Source: LMUY01 sp965276785 (GTDB lineage Bacteria; Pseudomonadota; Alphaproteobacteria; Acetobacterales; Acetobacteraceae). Taken from it: a stretch of DNA of 64,000 nt. The stretch covers positions 3,534,001 to 3,598,000 of the forward strand of contig OZ255629.1 of NCBI GenBank assembly GCA_965276785.1. The letters are read 5' to 3'. The notes under the pieces were generated by a model. The model was given only the letters and a program-made list of their open reading frames with translations, was not told the DNA's origin and did not search any database. A program made the translations under genes and the position numbers. Positions 50,365 through 62,709 of this stretch are shown in pieces. The first letter of the stretch is position 1; every line of letters begins with the position of its first letter.

Positions 50365-50997
50365 CTAGCCCAGCCGCAGGATGGTGGCGCCGGGCAAGAC
50401 AAGGTCCTGGTGGGTGGCCGCGATCACCCCGCCGCCGCCAGCCCGATGCCGCGCCAGCAGGCCGGCCAACAAGCCGAGCGACGCGCCATCCAACCCCAGG
50501 GTCGGTTCGTCCAGCAGCCACAGCGCAGAGGGGCTGAGCGGCAACCTGCACAGCGCCAGCCGCCGGCGCTGCCCGGCGGAGAGCATGCGCGCGGGCAAGT
50601 CCGCCAAGCTCTGCAGCCCCACCGCCTCCAGCGCCGGCTCGACCGGGCGCCCGGCCGCGGCCAGGCGCAGGTTCTCCCGCACCGACAGGCCCGGCTTGAT
50701 CGCATCCGCATGACCAAGATACGCCGGCGGCGGGGCATCCTCGCCACCGGCCCATTCCACCCGCCCGCCATCCGGCCGCTTGAGCCCAGCCAACACCCGC
50801 AGCAAGGTGGACTTGCCTGCACCATTGGGGCCGAGCAACAGCACCGCCCCGCCAGGCCCAACGGCCAGCGAGATGCCGGACAGCACCAGGCGCTCGCCCC
50901 GGATCGCCGCCACGGCGTCCGCACGCAGGAGAAACGGTTGCGCCGAAGCGGCGGGTGCGATGGACCCGGGCTCCGGGCTATGGTTTAACGCTATCAC
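50365..50997 (-). CDS. ccmA: Heme exporter ATP-binding protein (cytochrome c maturation)
   Basis: A 210-residue ABC ATPase: Walker A LLGPNGAGKSTLLRVLAG near residue 54, signature LSAGQRRRLALCRL near 139 and Walker B ALWLLDEPTLGLD near 158, with the switch His in IAATHQDL. The DEPTLGLD and LSAGQRRR forms are typical of CcmA. The ATG at 50997 includes about 20 extra N-terminal residues; a later start is possible. It forms an operon with ccmB and is divergent from acnA by 62 bp, a gene order seen in other alphaproteobacteria. Confidence 0.93.
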   Translation of the reverse strand: MIALNHSPEPGSIAPAASAQPFLLRADAVAAIRGERLVLSGISLAVGPGGAVLLLGPNGAGKSTLLRVLAGLKRPDGGRVEWAGGEDAPPPAYLGHADAIKPGLSVRENLRLAAAGRPVEPALEAVGLQSLADLPARMLSAGQRRRLALCRLPLSPSALWLLDEPTLGLDGASLGLLAGLLARHRAGGGGVIAATHQDLVLPGATILRLG

Positions 50998-51059
50998 CTC
51001 TCACCGCATAGTAGCGACCAGGCGGCATTCCTGCGCCGGGCCAAGGAGCAAGGCAACAG

Positions 51060-53749
<2,690 letters not shown>

Positions 53750-53753
<4 letters not shown>

Positions 53754-54142
53754 CCCGGCTGTAACCCACGCAGCCAGTCCGCGAACTCCGCTTCATTGAG
53801 CCCCCCCGCGGTCAGTCGTACCATTTGCACGATGGCATCGCTGACGCGCGGGCGGATGAACGCGCCGTTCAACGCCAGGAACGTCGCGGCGGTGGCCCAG
53901 GCCGTCCGCTTGTTGCAGTCGTGGAACGCGTGGGCTTTGCTCAGTCCAAAGCCGTAGGCTGACGCGAGATCAAACACATCGAGCCCGGCCTCGCCTTCGT
54001 AGTGCCAGCGATTGAGTGGCCGCCCTAACGCGCTTTCCAGCAGACCGTCGTCACGGAGGCCTGGCGTGCCGCCATGGGCCTTGATCGAGCTGTCATGCAG
54101 ATAGATCACCACGTCCTTCTGGACGAAGCTCATCGCGGTCAT
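53750..54142 (-). CDS. Doc/Fic-family toxin (death on curing type)
   Basis: A 130-residue Fic-fold toxin: VIYLHDSSIKAHGGTPGLRD then DGLLESALGRPLNRWHYEGE, and the active-site loop KAHAFHDCNKRTAWATAATF, the H-x-F-x-D/N-x-N-K-R-T motif of Doc proteins, which phosphorylate EF-Tu. Starts at 54142 and 54133 are possible; both lie inside the antitoxin gene, a 41-50 base overlap. It is convergent with acnA. All motif residues are present, so activity is likely. Confidence 0.85.
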
Positions 54143-54365
54143 AATCTGCCAACCCTTGCAGAACCCCAGCGTGCTCCCGGAGCACGGCCCGGGCGACATT
54201 GAGTTGGGCCTCCAGCATATCGCTGCGCCGGACCAGCTTCACCCCGTCCTCCACCTCGATCACGGTCAACTCTTGGCCCACCTCGAAGCCGAGCCGGGTG
54301 CGGGTATCGGACGGAAAGGTCACCCCGACCGAATTTCCCTGCTTGCGCAACGTCACATATCCCAT
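54093..54365 (-). CDS. AbrB/MazE-fold antitoxin of the Doc module
   Basis: A 90-residue protein: MGYVTLRKQGNSVGVTFPSD then LGFEVGQELTVIEVEDGVKL, a swapped-hairpin AbrB-type DNA-binding domain, and a C-terminal helix region (VLREHAGVLQGLADYDRDEL) that would cover the Doc active site. GGAG is 12 bases upstream of ATG 54365; ATG 54392 is an alternative. It overlaps the toxin gene by about 50 bases, so the two are expressed together. Confidence 0.8.
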   Translation of the reverse strand: MGYVTLRKQGNSVGVTFPSDTRTRLGFEVGQELTVIEVEDGVKLVRRSDMLEAQLNVARAVLREHAGVLQGLADYDRDELRPEGRGDLSA

Positions 54366-54459
54366 CGCACTCGCACTCCTGCCAATGTGCATCGTAATAT
54401 GACATTGTGTAAGACCAAACCCCTCACACCGTCAAGCCCGTTTGACGTTTGGTAAGATC

Positions 54460-54912
54460 TTATGTCCGATGAATTGGATCGATCCATCGCACCGTTTCCG
54501 CGGCCGGCGCCGGCTCGATGTCTAGGTTCACCACCACCGCCTCGTTATCGCTGCGCACCAACACGCATTCCAGCACCTCGTCTGGGCTGGCGTTGATCTC
54601 CTGGTGCGGCACATAGGGCGGGATGAAGATGAAGTCGCCCGGCCCCGCCTCGGCGGTGTATTCCAGCGCCTCGCCCCAGCGCATCCGCGCCCGCCCCCGC
54701 ACCACGTAGATTACGCTTTCCAGCGCGCCGTGGTGATGCGCGCCGGTCTTCGCGTCCGGGTGGATGTGCACGGTGCCGGCCCAGATTTTCTGCGCGCCGA
54801 CCCGAGCGAAATTGATCGCCGCCGCGCGGTTCATCCCCGGAGTCTGCGCCGTGTTGGGGTCCAGGCTGTCGCCCGGAATTACCCGCACGCCGTTGTCTCG
54901 CCAATCGGTCAT
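54460..54912 (-). CDS. Single-domain cupin protein
   Basis: A 150-residue cupin: GTVHIHPDAKTGAHHHGALE near residue 46 gives a His-rich motif 1 (HxHH...E), and FIFIPPYVPHQEINASPDEV near 93 gives motif 2 with its His. The cavity would bind a metal ion. Start ATG 54912 overlaps the end of the kinase gene (ATGA), so both form an operon; a sugar-isomerase or sugar-binding role is plausible beside the kinase, but not shown. Confidence 0.85.
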   Translation of the reverse strand: MTDWRDNGVRVIPGDSLDPNTAQTPGMNRAAAINFARVGAQKIWAGTVHIHPDAKTGAHHHGALESVIYVVRGRARMRWGEALEYTAEAGPGDFIFIPPYVPHQEINASPDEVLECVLVRSDNEAVVVNLDIEPAPAAETVRWIDPIHRT

Positions 54913-56543
54913 CGATCAATCCCTTGCATCATGCCGCGATAGGCAAGCTGGTCGGCGTAGAGGCGCTGGAACACGGCATATTTGGCGTCATGATAGGATT
55001 TCACCGCCGGGTCCGGCTCGATGATCGACCCGGCGCCGCTCATCCCGGCCATCGCCCCGCGCAGGTCGCTATACGCCTCACCCGCCACTGCACCCAGCAT
55101 GGCGGCGCCGAGCAGGATTGCCTCCGGCTCACGCGGCAAGACAATGCGGCAGCCGGTTGCGTCGGCATGGGTGCGCAGGAACACCGGGTTCTTGGTGCCG
55201 CCGCCGCAGGCCATGATGGTGTCGATGGCGTAACCGTTGCCGTTCATCGCCTCAATGATGTGGCGGGTGCCGTAGGCGATGCTCTGAATGGTGGCGAGAT
55301 ACAGCACCGCCAGATCATCCAGCGTCGCCGACAGGCCGAGCCCGACGATGCTGCCGCGCGCAGTGGCGTCCGCGCGCGGCGAGCGGTTGCCGATGAAGTC
55401 GGGCAGCACATGCAGGTGGCGGGTCAGCGCTGTGGGGGCGTTCCCAGGCAGGGCGGCTAGCCGGTCGTTCAGCACCTGATACACGGTCTGCCCGTGCTGC
55501 TCGGCCAGGTTGAGCAGGGAAGCATAGGCGGCATGGCTCTGCACGACGTGGTCGATGAGCGCGCCGGTGGCGGATTGGCCGCCCTCGCTCAGCCACAAGC
55601 CCGGGATCATGGCGGAGAAATACGGCCCCCATACGCCCGGCACGAACGCCGGGTCGGCCACCACCGCCATGTGGCAACTCGACGTGCCGCCCACCAGTGC
55701 CACACGCCGCCGCAAGGCTGCATCGGTCGGTGTCTCCCCATCGAGCGAAGCACCGATCACGCCCAATCCGCCGGCATGGGCGTCGATGGCAGACACCCCA
55801 ACCGGCATCCCCGGCGCCAGCCCGAATGCCGCCGCCGCTTCGCTCGACAGGCCCCCGCCGACGACGCCGCCAAGCGGGCGGACGTCTTGGCCAATGCGCG
55901 CAAAGCCCTCGTCGGCCAAGCCACCGAGGCCGACCTGCCGGAAGTAGCTCTCGTCCCAGCGGTCTTCGTGGCCGACATAGGTCCATTTGCATACAGTCGA
56001 ACACAGCGAGCGCGAGTTAGCGCCGGTGGCCCGCCAGGTCAGGTAGTCCGGCAGGTCGAAGAACTGGCCGGCGCCGGCCATGGCATCGGGCATCTGCTCG
56101 CTCAGCCAGAGCAGCTTGGGCGTCTGCATCTCCGGCGAGATGCGGCCGCCGACGTAATCAAGCACCGCATGGCCCGCCGCATTGATCCGGTCGGCTTGCT
56201 TGGTTGCGCGATGGTCCATCCAGACAATCACGTCCTGCTCGGCCGCTCCCTGCGGGTCCACCGAGACCGGCGCCCCCGCCCGGTCGACCACGACAAGGGA
56301 GCACGTCGCGTCGAACCCAATGCCGCGGATGCGAGTGCCGTCGCCGGCTGCGCCCGTCGCGCCACGCACGGCCATGCAGACCGCGTTCCAAATATCGGTG
56401 CTGGATTGCTGCACGAAGTCGGCCCGCGGCCGCCAGGTGCGGATCGGGTGAGTGGCTTGCCCGAGGCTGCGGCCGGTGAGATCGAACACTCCGGCCCGGG
56501 CGCTGCCGGTGCCGACATCCACGCCGAGAACCGCGTCCGTCAT
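54909..56543 (-). CDS. FGGY-family carbohydrate kinase, ribulokinase-like
   Basis: A 544-residue kinase with two actin-like domains. The phosphate-1 loop DVGTGSARAGVFDLTG is near residue 9, the segment VIVWMDHRATKQADRINA near 105, and TIMACGGGTKNPVFLRTHAD near 441 (adenosine/phosphate-2). The catalytic Asp is in VSAIDAHAGGLG. This length and WMDHRA motif fit D-ribulose/ribitol kinases of the YDR109C-FGGY type. It phosphorylates a pentulose or polyol. The cupin gene downstream overlaps it by four bases. Confidence 0.9.
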   Translation of the reverse strand: MTDAVLGVDVGTGSARAGVFDLTGRSLGQATHPIRTWRPRADFVQQSSTDIWNAVCMAVRGATGAAGDGTRIRGIGFDATCSLVVVDRAGAPVSVDPQGAAEQDVIVWMDHRATKQADRINAAGHAVLDYVGGRISPEMQTPKLLWLSEQMPDAMAGAGQFFDLPDYLTWRATGANSRSLCSTVCKWTYVGHEDRWDESYFRQVGLGGLADEGFARIGQDVRPLGGVVGGGLSSEAAAAFGLAPGMPVGVSAIDAHAGGLGVIGASLDGETPTDAALRRRVALVGGTSSCHMAVVADPAFVPGVWGPYFSAMIPGLWLSEGGQSATGALIDHVVQSHAAYASLLNLAEQHGQTVYQVLNDRLAALPGNAPTALTRHLHVLPDFIGNRSPRADATARGSIVGLGLSATLDDLAVLYLATIQSIAYGTRHIIEAMNGNGYAIDTIMACGGGTKNPVFLRTHADATGCRIVLPREPEAILLGAAMLGAVAGEAYSDLRGAMAGMSGAGSIIEPDPAVKSYHDAKYAVFQRLYADQLAYRGMMQGIDR

Positions 56544-56751
56544 GCGCCGCCTACAGGCTCGGTCACTGCAAACGCCTCCGTTCTCTGGGCCGGAAAGCTA
56601 GCATTGCTGCCATGGCCCATCAATCGCGCGGGCCGCGACGCGAACCACACGGTCGTGCGTCCAATTGCAACATAGGAGTTTCCCGGCTTTTACCGCCCGC
56701 GCCGCGCCGCTAAAGGTATCACGCCCTCAATCCGGACCCGCCGCATCTTCC

Positions 56752-57906
56752 ATGGCCCGCCCCTTCGCCACCCGCCTCGACCGCTATATCGCCCGCCAAC
56801 TGGTCGTCGCCCTGATCGGCGCCACGGGGGCGCTGGTGGCGCTGATCTGGCTCACCCAGTCGCTGCGGTTCGTGGAGCTGGTGGTCAATCGCGGGCTGTC
56901 GCTGCTGGTGTTCCTGCAGCTCACCGGCCTGCTGATCCCCGACTTCGTCGCCATCATCCTGCCGATCACCACTTTTGTGGTGGTGCAATTCGTTTATGGC
57001 CGACTGTCCGGAGACCGCGAGCTGACGGTGATGCGCACGGCCGGCATGTCCCAGTTCGCGCTGGCGCGGCCGGCCTTGGCGGTGGCCGCCGCCACTATGC
57101 TGTGCTGCTACGCGCTCAACCTCTGGATCGTGCCGGCGAGCTACAGCGCCTTCCGCGAATACCAATTCGCCATCCGCAATCGCCTGGCCGCCTTCCTGCT
57201 GCAGGAAGGCGTGTTCACCGAGGTCTCCGACAACCTGACGGTCTATGTGCGCTCGCGTGACGTCGACGGCACCCTTCGCGGCATTCTGGTGGAGGATACG
57301 CGAGAGAAGAACACCCGCGCCACCATCCTGGCCGAGCGCGGCCAATTGGTCGAAGGCCCGAACGGCCCCGCGGTGCTGCTGGAAAACGGCTCGCGCGAGG
57401 AAGTGGACAGCCACAACGGGCGGCTCGACGTGCTCACCTTCTCGCAGAACACGGTGGACCTGACGCAAGGCGGCAAGAACGACGACGTGCGCTACCGCGA
57501 CGTGAACGAAATGTCGATGGACGAACTGCTGCACCCGGAGCGTACGGCGCTCATGGCGCGGGACGCCGGCAAGTTCCTGGTGGAGGCGAACCGGCGCTTG
57601 TCGGCGCCGCTCACCGCGCTTTCGTTCGCCCTGGTGGCGCTGGTTTCGGTGCTGGCCGGTTCGTTCCGCCGCCACGGCAACCTGTTGCGCCCAATGGTGG
57701 CGGTGGCAGCCGTCACCTCGCTGCTGGCGCTGCAACTGGCGGTCGCAAACTTGGCAGCCCGCTCCACCGTGCTGATGCCGCTGGTCTGGGTGGTTGCAAT
57801 CGGGCCGGGTGTGCTCTGTGCCTGGCTGCTGTTCGCGCCGGACCGGGTCGAACGGCTGATATCCAGACGCGTCGCCGCCACAGCCCGCTCGGCGACACCC
57901 GCATGA
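56752..57906 (+). CDS. lptF: LPS export ABC transporter permease LptF
   Basis: A 384-residue inner-membrane protein: N-terminal helices RLDRYIARQLVVALIGATGA and LSLLVFLQLTGLLIPDFVAI, a periplasmic beta-jellyroll (about 140-290) and C-terminal helices (ALSFALVALVSVLAGSF). With LptG, LptB2, LptC, LptA and LptD it moves lipopolysaccharide from the inner membrane outwards. ATG 56752 fits the usual short N-terminus; an ATG at 56665 is too far out. Its stop overlaps the lptG ATG. Confidence 0.93.
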   Translation: MARPFATRLDRYIARQLVVALIGATGALVALIWLTQSLRFVELVVNRGLSLLVFLQLTGLLIPDFVAIILPITTFVVVQFVYGRLSGDRELTVMRTAGMSQFALARPALAVAAATMLCCYALNLWIVPASYSAFREYQFAIRNRLAAFLLQEGVFTEVSDNLTVYVRSRDVDGTLRGILVEDTREKNTRATILAERGQLVEGPNGPAVLLENGSREEVDSHNGRLDVLTFSQNTVDLTQGGKNDDVRYRDVNEMSMDELLHPERTALMARDAGKFLVEANRRLSAPLTALSFALVALVSVLAGSFRRHGNLLRPMVAVAAVTSLLALQLAVANLAARSTVLMPLVWVVAIGPGVLCAWLLFAPDRVERLISRRVAATARSATPA

Positions 57907-59015
57907 CCGTCGTCACCACGCTCTCGCTCTACATCGCGCGGCAATTCTCCGCGGCAGTGCTGGCCATGACCGGGGCTTTGTCGGGCTTGGTGTCACTGTT
58001 CGACTTTATCGAACTGCTGCGCCGGGCCGCCACCAAGCCGAACGCCACATTCGGACTGGTGCTGCAGATCGCGGCCTTGCGGCTGCCGTACATCATGCTG
58101 CAAATCCTGCCTTTTGCGATCCTGCTGGGCGGCATCTTGGCGTTTTGGCGGCTGACCCGGTCCTCCGAGCTGATCGTGGCGCGCGCGGCGGGGATTTCCG
58201 CCTGGCAGTTTCTCTCCGCCCCCGTCACCTTCGCGGCGCTGCTGGGCATCGCCGCCACCGCCGTCGTCAGCCCGCTGTCCTCGGCCATGCTGGCCCGTGC
58301 CGAGACCTTGGACAATAGTTACTTGCGCACCGGCGGCGGCCCGCTTGCCCTCGCCGGCGGTCAGCTCTGGCTGCGCCAGTCGGACCGGGAGCTGGCGCCG
58401 AACGGGGTGGCCATCCTCAACGCGCGCTCGGTTAGCCTGCGCCATGGCCGCCTCATTGGCACCGATGTCAGCGTGTTCCGGCTGAGCGCGAACGACCGCG
58501 AGCTGCAGCGCGTGGAGGCGGCCGACGCCGAGCTTACCCCGGGCGCCTGGCTCCTGCATGACGCGCGCACCATGCTGCCGGACCACCTGCCCGAGCCGGT
58601 CGGCACCATGCGGCTGCCGACCGATCTCACGGTGAACCGCGTGCAGGAGAGCTTCGCTTCGCCCGACACGCTGTCGGTTTGGGCGCTGCCCAGCTTCATC
58701 ACGCTGCTCGAGCATTCGGGGTTTTCCGCGGTGCGCCACCGGCTGCACTTCCAGTCGCTGCTTGCCTTGCCGCTGCTGGCGGCCACCATGGCGCTGGTTT
58801 CCGCCGGCTTCTCCATGCGCCCCGCCCGGCGCGGCGGCGTGACGCAGATGATCGGCAGCGGGGTCGCGGCCGGTTTCCTGCTGTTCGTAGTCTCCAAGGT
58901 GACCGAGGAGTTCGGCCAGTCGGGCGCGTTGCCGGTCTCGCTCGCAGCCTGGGCGCCGGCATTGGCCGGGTTGATGCTAGCCGTGTCGTTGCTGCTCCAT
59001 CTCGAGGATGGTTGA
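57903..59015 (+). CDS. lptG: LPS export ABC transporter permease LptG
   Basis: A 370-residue partner of LptF. The start LSLYIARQFSAAVLAMTGAL and LPYIMLQILPFAILLGGILA with FWRLTRSSELIVARAAGISA give the N-terminal helices and coupling region. A jellyroll follows, then C-terminal helices with LLALPLLAATMALVSAGFSM. Overlaps lptF (ATGA) and lptD (TGATG), so all three are translationally coupled. Confidence 0.93.
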   Translation: MTVVTTLSLYIARQFSAAVLAMTGALSGLVSLFDFIELLRRAATKPNATFGLVLQIAALRLPYIMLQILPFAILLGGILAFWRLTRSSELIVARAAGISAWQFLSAPVTFAALLGIAATAVVSPLSSAMLARAETLDNSYLRTGGGPLALAGGQLWLRQSDRELAPNGVAILNARSVSLRHGRLIGTDVSVFRLSANDRELQRVEAADAELTPGAWLLHDARTMLPDHLPEPVGTMRLPTDLTVNRVQESFASPDTLSVWALPSFITLLEHSGFSAVRHRLHFQSLLALPLLAATMALVSAGFSMRPARRGGVTQMIGSGVAAGFLLFVVSKVTEEFGQSGALPVSLAAWAPALAGLMLAVSLLLHLEDG

Positions 59016-61246
59016 TGACGGTCCGGTGGCTGGCCGCCGCCTGCTTTACGGCGGCCCTGGCGGCGGCCGTGCTGCTGCCACGGCACACCGCGCAGGCGCA
59101 GCTCGCCGGTGAGTTGACCGGCAACAAGCAGACCACGCCGCTCGACCGCAACCAGCCGGTCGGCTTCACCGCCGACACTGTCGAGTACAACCGCGAAACC
59201 GGCATCGTCACCGCGAGCGGGCATGTGGAGGCCTGGCAGAACGACCACCTGCTGCGCGCCGACCGCGTGACGTTCGACCGCAACACCAATGTCGCCGCAG
59301 CGTCCGGCCACGTCACCATCGTGGAGCCGGATGGCCAGGTGCTGTTCGCCGACTACGCCGAACTCACCCAAGGAATGCGCCAGGGCGTGCTGCGGGGCAT
59401 GCGCGTGCTGTTGGCGGAGAACGGCAAGCTGGCAGCCAATGGCGCCCGGCGCACCGATGGGCAGATCAACGAGCTGACCCACGCCGTCTACACCACCTGC
59501 GATTTGTGCAAGACCGATCCGTCGAAGCCGCCGCTCTGGCAGCTCCGCGCGCTGACCGCGACGCAAGACCTGGAGCACCATCGCATCGAATACCACGACG
59601 CGGTGCTCGACATACGGGGGCTGCCGGTCGCCTATTTCCCCTACTTCTCGCATCCAGATCCCTCAGTGCGGCGGGCAAGCGGCTTCCTGGTGCCGAATTT
59701 CGGCTCCGCCAGCCATGTCGGCGTGTTCTTCGAGCAGCCGTATTTCTGGGCGATCGACGACAACCAGGACCTGACCGTCTCGCCCGAGATCGCGAGCGAA
59801 AGCGGGCAGCAGCTCTCGGCGGACTACCGCCGCCGCTTCAACAATGGCACGCTGACCGCCGATGCGGCCGGAGCGCTGATGCATGGCACGCCGGAGGGCT
59901 ACCTGTTCACCAAGGGCACCTTTAGCTACGATGACACCTGGCGCTACGGGTTCGACATCAATCGAGCTACCAGTGCCACCTACCTGGCCGACTTCCGGGT
60001 GCAAAACTACAGCAGCCTGTTGACCAGCTCGGCCTATGTCGAGGGCTTCGGCGTCGGCGCCTACACCAAGCTCGACGTCCTCGCCTACCAGGGGTTGGCG
60101 ACCTCGATCACGCAGGCGCGACTGCCTTTTGTGCTGCCGCGCTACGAGTACAGCTATTTCAGCGAGCCCGATTTCCTCGGCGGCCGCTGGCGGTTCAGCA
60201 CGGAGGATTTCAACGTCGTCCGCCAGCAGGGCACCAATACCGAGCGGGCCAGCGCCAGCATCGACTGGCAGCGGCCGTTCTCCGGCTACCTCGGCGAGCA
60301 ATACAACGTCACCGTTCACGCCGACATGGCCGCCTACACGGCCACCAGCCTGAACCAGCAGCCCACCTATGGCAGTGCGGGCAGCACTGAAACCGCGCAG
60401 GCGCAGCCCACTGTCGCTGCGATGATGCGCTGGCCGTTCATGCGCGATGCCGGCGGGGCCGGCACCCAGATCGTCGAACCGATCGTGCAGTTGGTCGCCG
60501 CGCCCAATTCCGGCAACTTCATCGGCCGCAACATCCCCAACGAGGACAGTCTGGACTATCAATTCGACGACGCCACCCTGTTTTCGCTCAACCGCTTCGG
60601 CGGCATCGACCGGTTCGATGGCGGCTTGCGCGCCAACGTGGCAGTCCACGGCAGTTGGCTGGTGGGCGGCACCACCTTCGACGGGCTGATCGGCCAGTCC
60701 TACCGGGAGCATCGAGACAACAGCGTCCCGCGCCTGTCCGGCAACAACAACCACGTGTCGGATGTTGTCATGCGCGGCACGTTCACGCCATCGAGCTTCT
60801 TGGACCTGACGGCCCGGGCCCGGGTATCGCCGCGCAACGGGGATATCACCTTCGGCGAGGCGCTGGCCTCGGTCGGCCGGCCGATCCTGCGTGTCGGCGC
60901 CGGCTACTTGTACTCCGACACCAACCCTTACTTTCTGTATTTGCAGCCACCCTCGGCGAACCCGCCCACGGGCTATCCGGCGAGCTACTTCGTGCCGCGC
61001 AACGAAGTCGAGTCCTCGGTCAGCACGCAGTACGGCCGCTACAAGCTCAGTGGCAACGCCCGCTACAACGTCAGCACCGGCAGCCTCGACGCTATGGGCG
61101 CGCGCGGCACCTATGAAGACGAGTGTTTTATCTTCGACGTCAACTACATCCGGCGCTATACCTCCATTAACGGCGACAGCGGGGGCACGACCATCCTGTT
61201 CCAAATCACGCTGAAAACGGTCGGCCAGTTCGGGTTCCACGGCTAG
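59015..61246 (+). CDS. lptD: LPS-assembly protein LptD
   Basis: A 743-residue outer-membrane protein that inserts LPS into the outer leaflet. Signal peptide (VRWLAAACFTAALAAAVLLP), an OstA-type jellyroll (TADTVEYNRETGIVTASGHV near residue 51) and a large beta-barrel; YTTCDLCKTDP near 160 and DECFIFDVNYIRRYTSINGD near the end supply the cysteines that form the disulfides joining the plug domain and barrel. ATG 59015 overlaps the lptG stop. A 118-bp gap with a structured element separates it from surA. Confidence 0.93.
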   Translation: MTVRWLAAACFTAALAAAVLLPRHTAQAQLAGELTGNKQTTPLDRNQPVGFTADTVEYNRETGIVTASGHVEAWQNDHLLRADRVTFDRNTNVAAASGHVTIVEPDGQVLFADYAELTQGMRQGVLRGMRVLLAENGKLAANGARRTDGQINELTHAVYTTCDLCKTDPSKPPLWQLRALTATQDLEHHRIEYHDAVLDIRGLPVAYFPYFSHPDPSVRRASGFLVPNFGSASHVGVFFEQPYFWAIDDNQDLTVSPEIASESGQQLSADYRRRFNNGTLTADAAGALMHGTPEGYLFTKGTFSYDDTWRYGFDINRATSATYLADFRVQNYSSLLTSSAYVEGFGVGAYTKLDVLAYQGLATSITQARLPFVLPRYEYSYFSEPDFLGGRWRFSTEDFNVVRQQGTNTERASASIDWQRPFSGYLGEQYNVTVHADMAAYTATSLNQQPTYGSAGSTETAQAQPTVAAMMRWPFMRDAGGAGTQIVEPIVQLVAAPNSGNFIGRNIPNEDSLDYQFDDATLFSLNRFGGIDRFDGGLRANVAVHGSWLVGGTTFDGLIGQSYREHRDNSVPRLSGNNNHVSDVVMRGTFTPSSFLDLTARARVSPRNGDITFGEALASVGRPILRVGAGYLYSDTNPYFLYLQPPSANPPTGYPASYFVPRNEVESSVSTQYGRYKLSGNARYNVSTGSLDAMGARGTYEDECFIFDVNYIRRYTSINGDSGGTTILFQITLKTVGQFGFHG

Positions 61247-61247
61247 G

Positions 61248-61346
61248 GCCTGATCGCTTCAGGTTTGTTGAACTTGAAGCGCGAATCAGCCTCTAAACAA
61301 AGTGTTGCAGCATGCTTGTTTCGTCTATCAGAAGCAAACATGCTCT
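61248..61346 (+). repeat. Two-hairpin structured repeat, copy B (lptD-surA gap)
   Basis: 99 bp matching 29136-29235 along its length. Hairpin 1: CGCTTCAGGTT and AACTTGAAGCG (one G-T pair) around a TGTTG loop. Hairpin 2: GCATGCTTGTTTC and GAAGCAAACATGC around GTCTATCA, with one mismatch and one wobble. Compared with copy A, base pairs in the stems have changed together. It fills most of the gap between lptD and surA and ends 18 bp before the surA ATG, so it is probably transcribed. Confidence 0.7.
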
Positions 61347-61364
61347 AAAGACGGGAAGAAACGC

Positions 61365-62690
61365 ATGCGTCCAGGCTTCACCCCAGCGCTCCTTGCGGCG
61401 GCGGCTCTGTTGGCCGCGGCCCGTCCGGTGCCGCCGGTCCAATCCAGCGTTCGGCCGGTCAGTGCCAACGTGCCGCCGGGTCAGTCGGCCGGCGCAACTG
61501 AGCGGATTGTGGCCGTAGTGAACGGCGACGTGATCAGCGAGGCCGACGTGCAGGCCCGCGCACGGCTGTTCGCCCTGTCCACCGGTCTGCCGATGAGCCC
61601 GGACGTGATCGGACGGCTGCAGCCGCAAATCAAGCGCCAACTCGTCGACGAGAAGCTGCGGCTGCAGGAGATCCAGCGCCGCAAGATCATGGTCTCGGAC
61701 AAGGAGATCGCCGAGGCGATCGCCAATATCGAGCAGCGCAACGGCATGCCGCCGGGTGCGCTACGGCAGAAGCTGGGGGCCGAGGGCGTGGCGTGGCGCA
61801 CCATGGTGGACCAGACCCGGGTGCAGATCGGCTGGACCCGGGTGTTGCGCGATGAATTGGGGCCGCGCGCGGAAATTACCGACATGGACATTGCGGCGCG
61901 GCAAGCCGAGATGAAGTCGGAAGCCGGGCAACCCGAATACCGCATCGCCGAGATTTTCCTGCCGATCGAGGACCCGACCAAGACCGCCGACACCCAGCGC
62001 TTCGCCGATACGGTGATCGGTCAACTGCGCACGGGCGCCCCGTTTCCCGTAGTGGCGGCGCAGTTCAGCCAAAGCCAAACCGCGCTGCAAGGCGGAGATC
62101 TCGGCTGGGCCAGCATCTCGCAACTCGACCCGGCGGTGGCCAAGGTGCTGAGCGACATGCCGGACGGCGCGGTCAGCAACCCCATCACGGTGCCTGGCGG
62201 CATCATCATCGTAACCCTGCACGAAAAGCGCGAAGTGGGGCGCGACATGGCTACCGTGCTGTCACTGCGCCAGGTCTTCCTGCCGTTCGCGACGCCGCTC
62301 AACCCGCAAGCTCCGACCGATCAGCAAAAGAAGCAGTTGGCGGCGGCCGAGACCCTCGCCAAGACCGCCCATACCTGCGATGCGATGGAGGCGGCCGCAA
62401 AGGCCGAAAACAGCCCCCGCCCGGCCAATCCGGGTGACGTGCGGCTGGAGGGCTTGTCCGGCCCGATGAAGGCGCTGCTCGCGCCGCTGCCGCTCAACCA
62501 GGCCAGCCGGCCGCTGGTCTCGAACGACGGCATCGGCGTGGTGATGGTGTGCTCGCGCGACCAGAAAAACCTGGCCGATGCGAGCAAGGAGGAGATTTCC
62601 AACCAGTTGCTGAACCAGCGGGTGGAGCTGGTGTCTCGCCAGCTGGTGCGGGACTTGCGGCGCCAATCCTATATCGACGACCGGAGCTGA
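61365..62690 (+). CDS. surA: Periplasmic chaperone/peptidyl-prolyl isomerase SurA
   Basis: A 441-residue outer-membrane-protein chaperone: signal-like start (MRPGFTPALLAAAALLAAAR), a SurA N-domain (ERIVAVVNGDVISEADVQAR near residue 46; PQIKRQLVDEKLRLQEIQRR near 87) and a parvulin domain (EYRIAEIFLPIEDPTK near 193; FPVVAAQFSQSQTALQGGDL; GWASISQLDPAVAKVL). ATG 61365 follows GGGAAGA. Placement after lptD is the usual one, as SurA helps LptD fold. It is followed directly by rsmA; pdxA, usually between them, is missing. Confidence 0.93.
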   Translation: MRPGFTPALLAAAALLAAARPVPPVQSSVRPVSANVPPGQSAGATERIVAVVNGDVISEADVQARARLFALSTGLPMSPDVIGRLQPQIKRQLVDEKLRLQEIQRRKIMVSDKEIAEAIANIEQRNGMPPGALRQKLGAEGVAWRTMVDQTRVQIGWTRVLRDELGPRAEITDMDIAARQAEMKSEAGQPEYRIAEIFLPIEDPTKTADTQRFADTVIGQLRTGAPFPVVAAQFSQSQTALQGGDLGWASISQLDPAVAKVLSDMPDGAVSNPITVPGGIIIVTLHEKREVGRDMATVLSLRQVFLPFATPLNPQAPTDQQKKQLAAAETLAKTAHTCDAMEAAAKAENSPRPANPGDVRLEGLSGPMKALLAPLPLNQASRPLVSNDGIGVVMVCSRDQKNLADASKEEISNQLLNQRVELVSRQLVRDLRRQSYIDDRS

Positions 62691-62709
62691 CGGCCCGCTC
62701 CGGGAGGTC

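Noticed and set aside
49691..50755. A 354-codon minus-strand frame overlapping ccmA and ccmB
   Set aside because: It is out of frame with both, Gly/Ala-biased and motif-free, while ccmA and ccmB carry clear domain signatures in the same interval.
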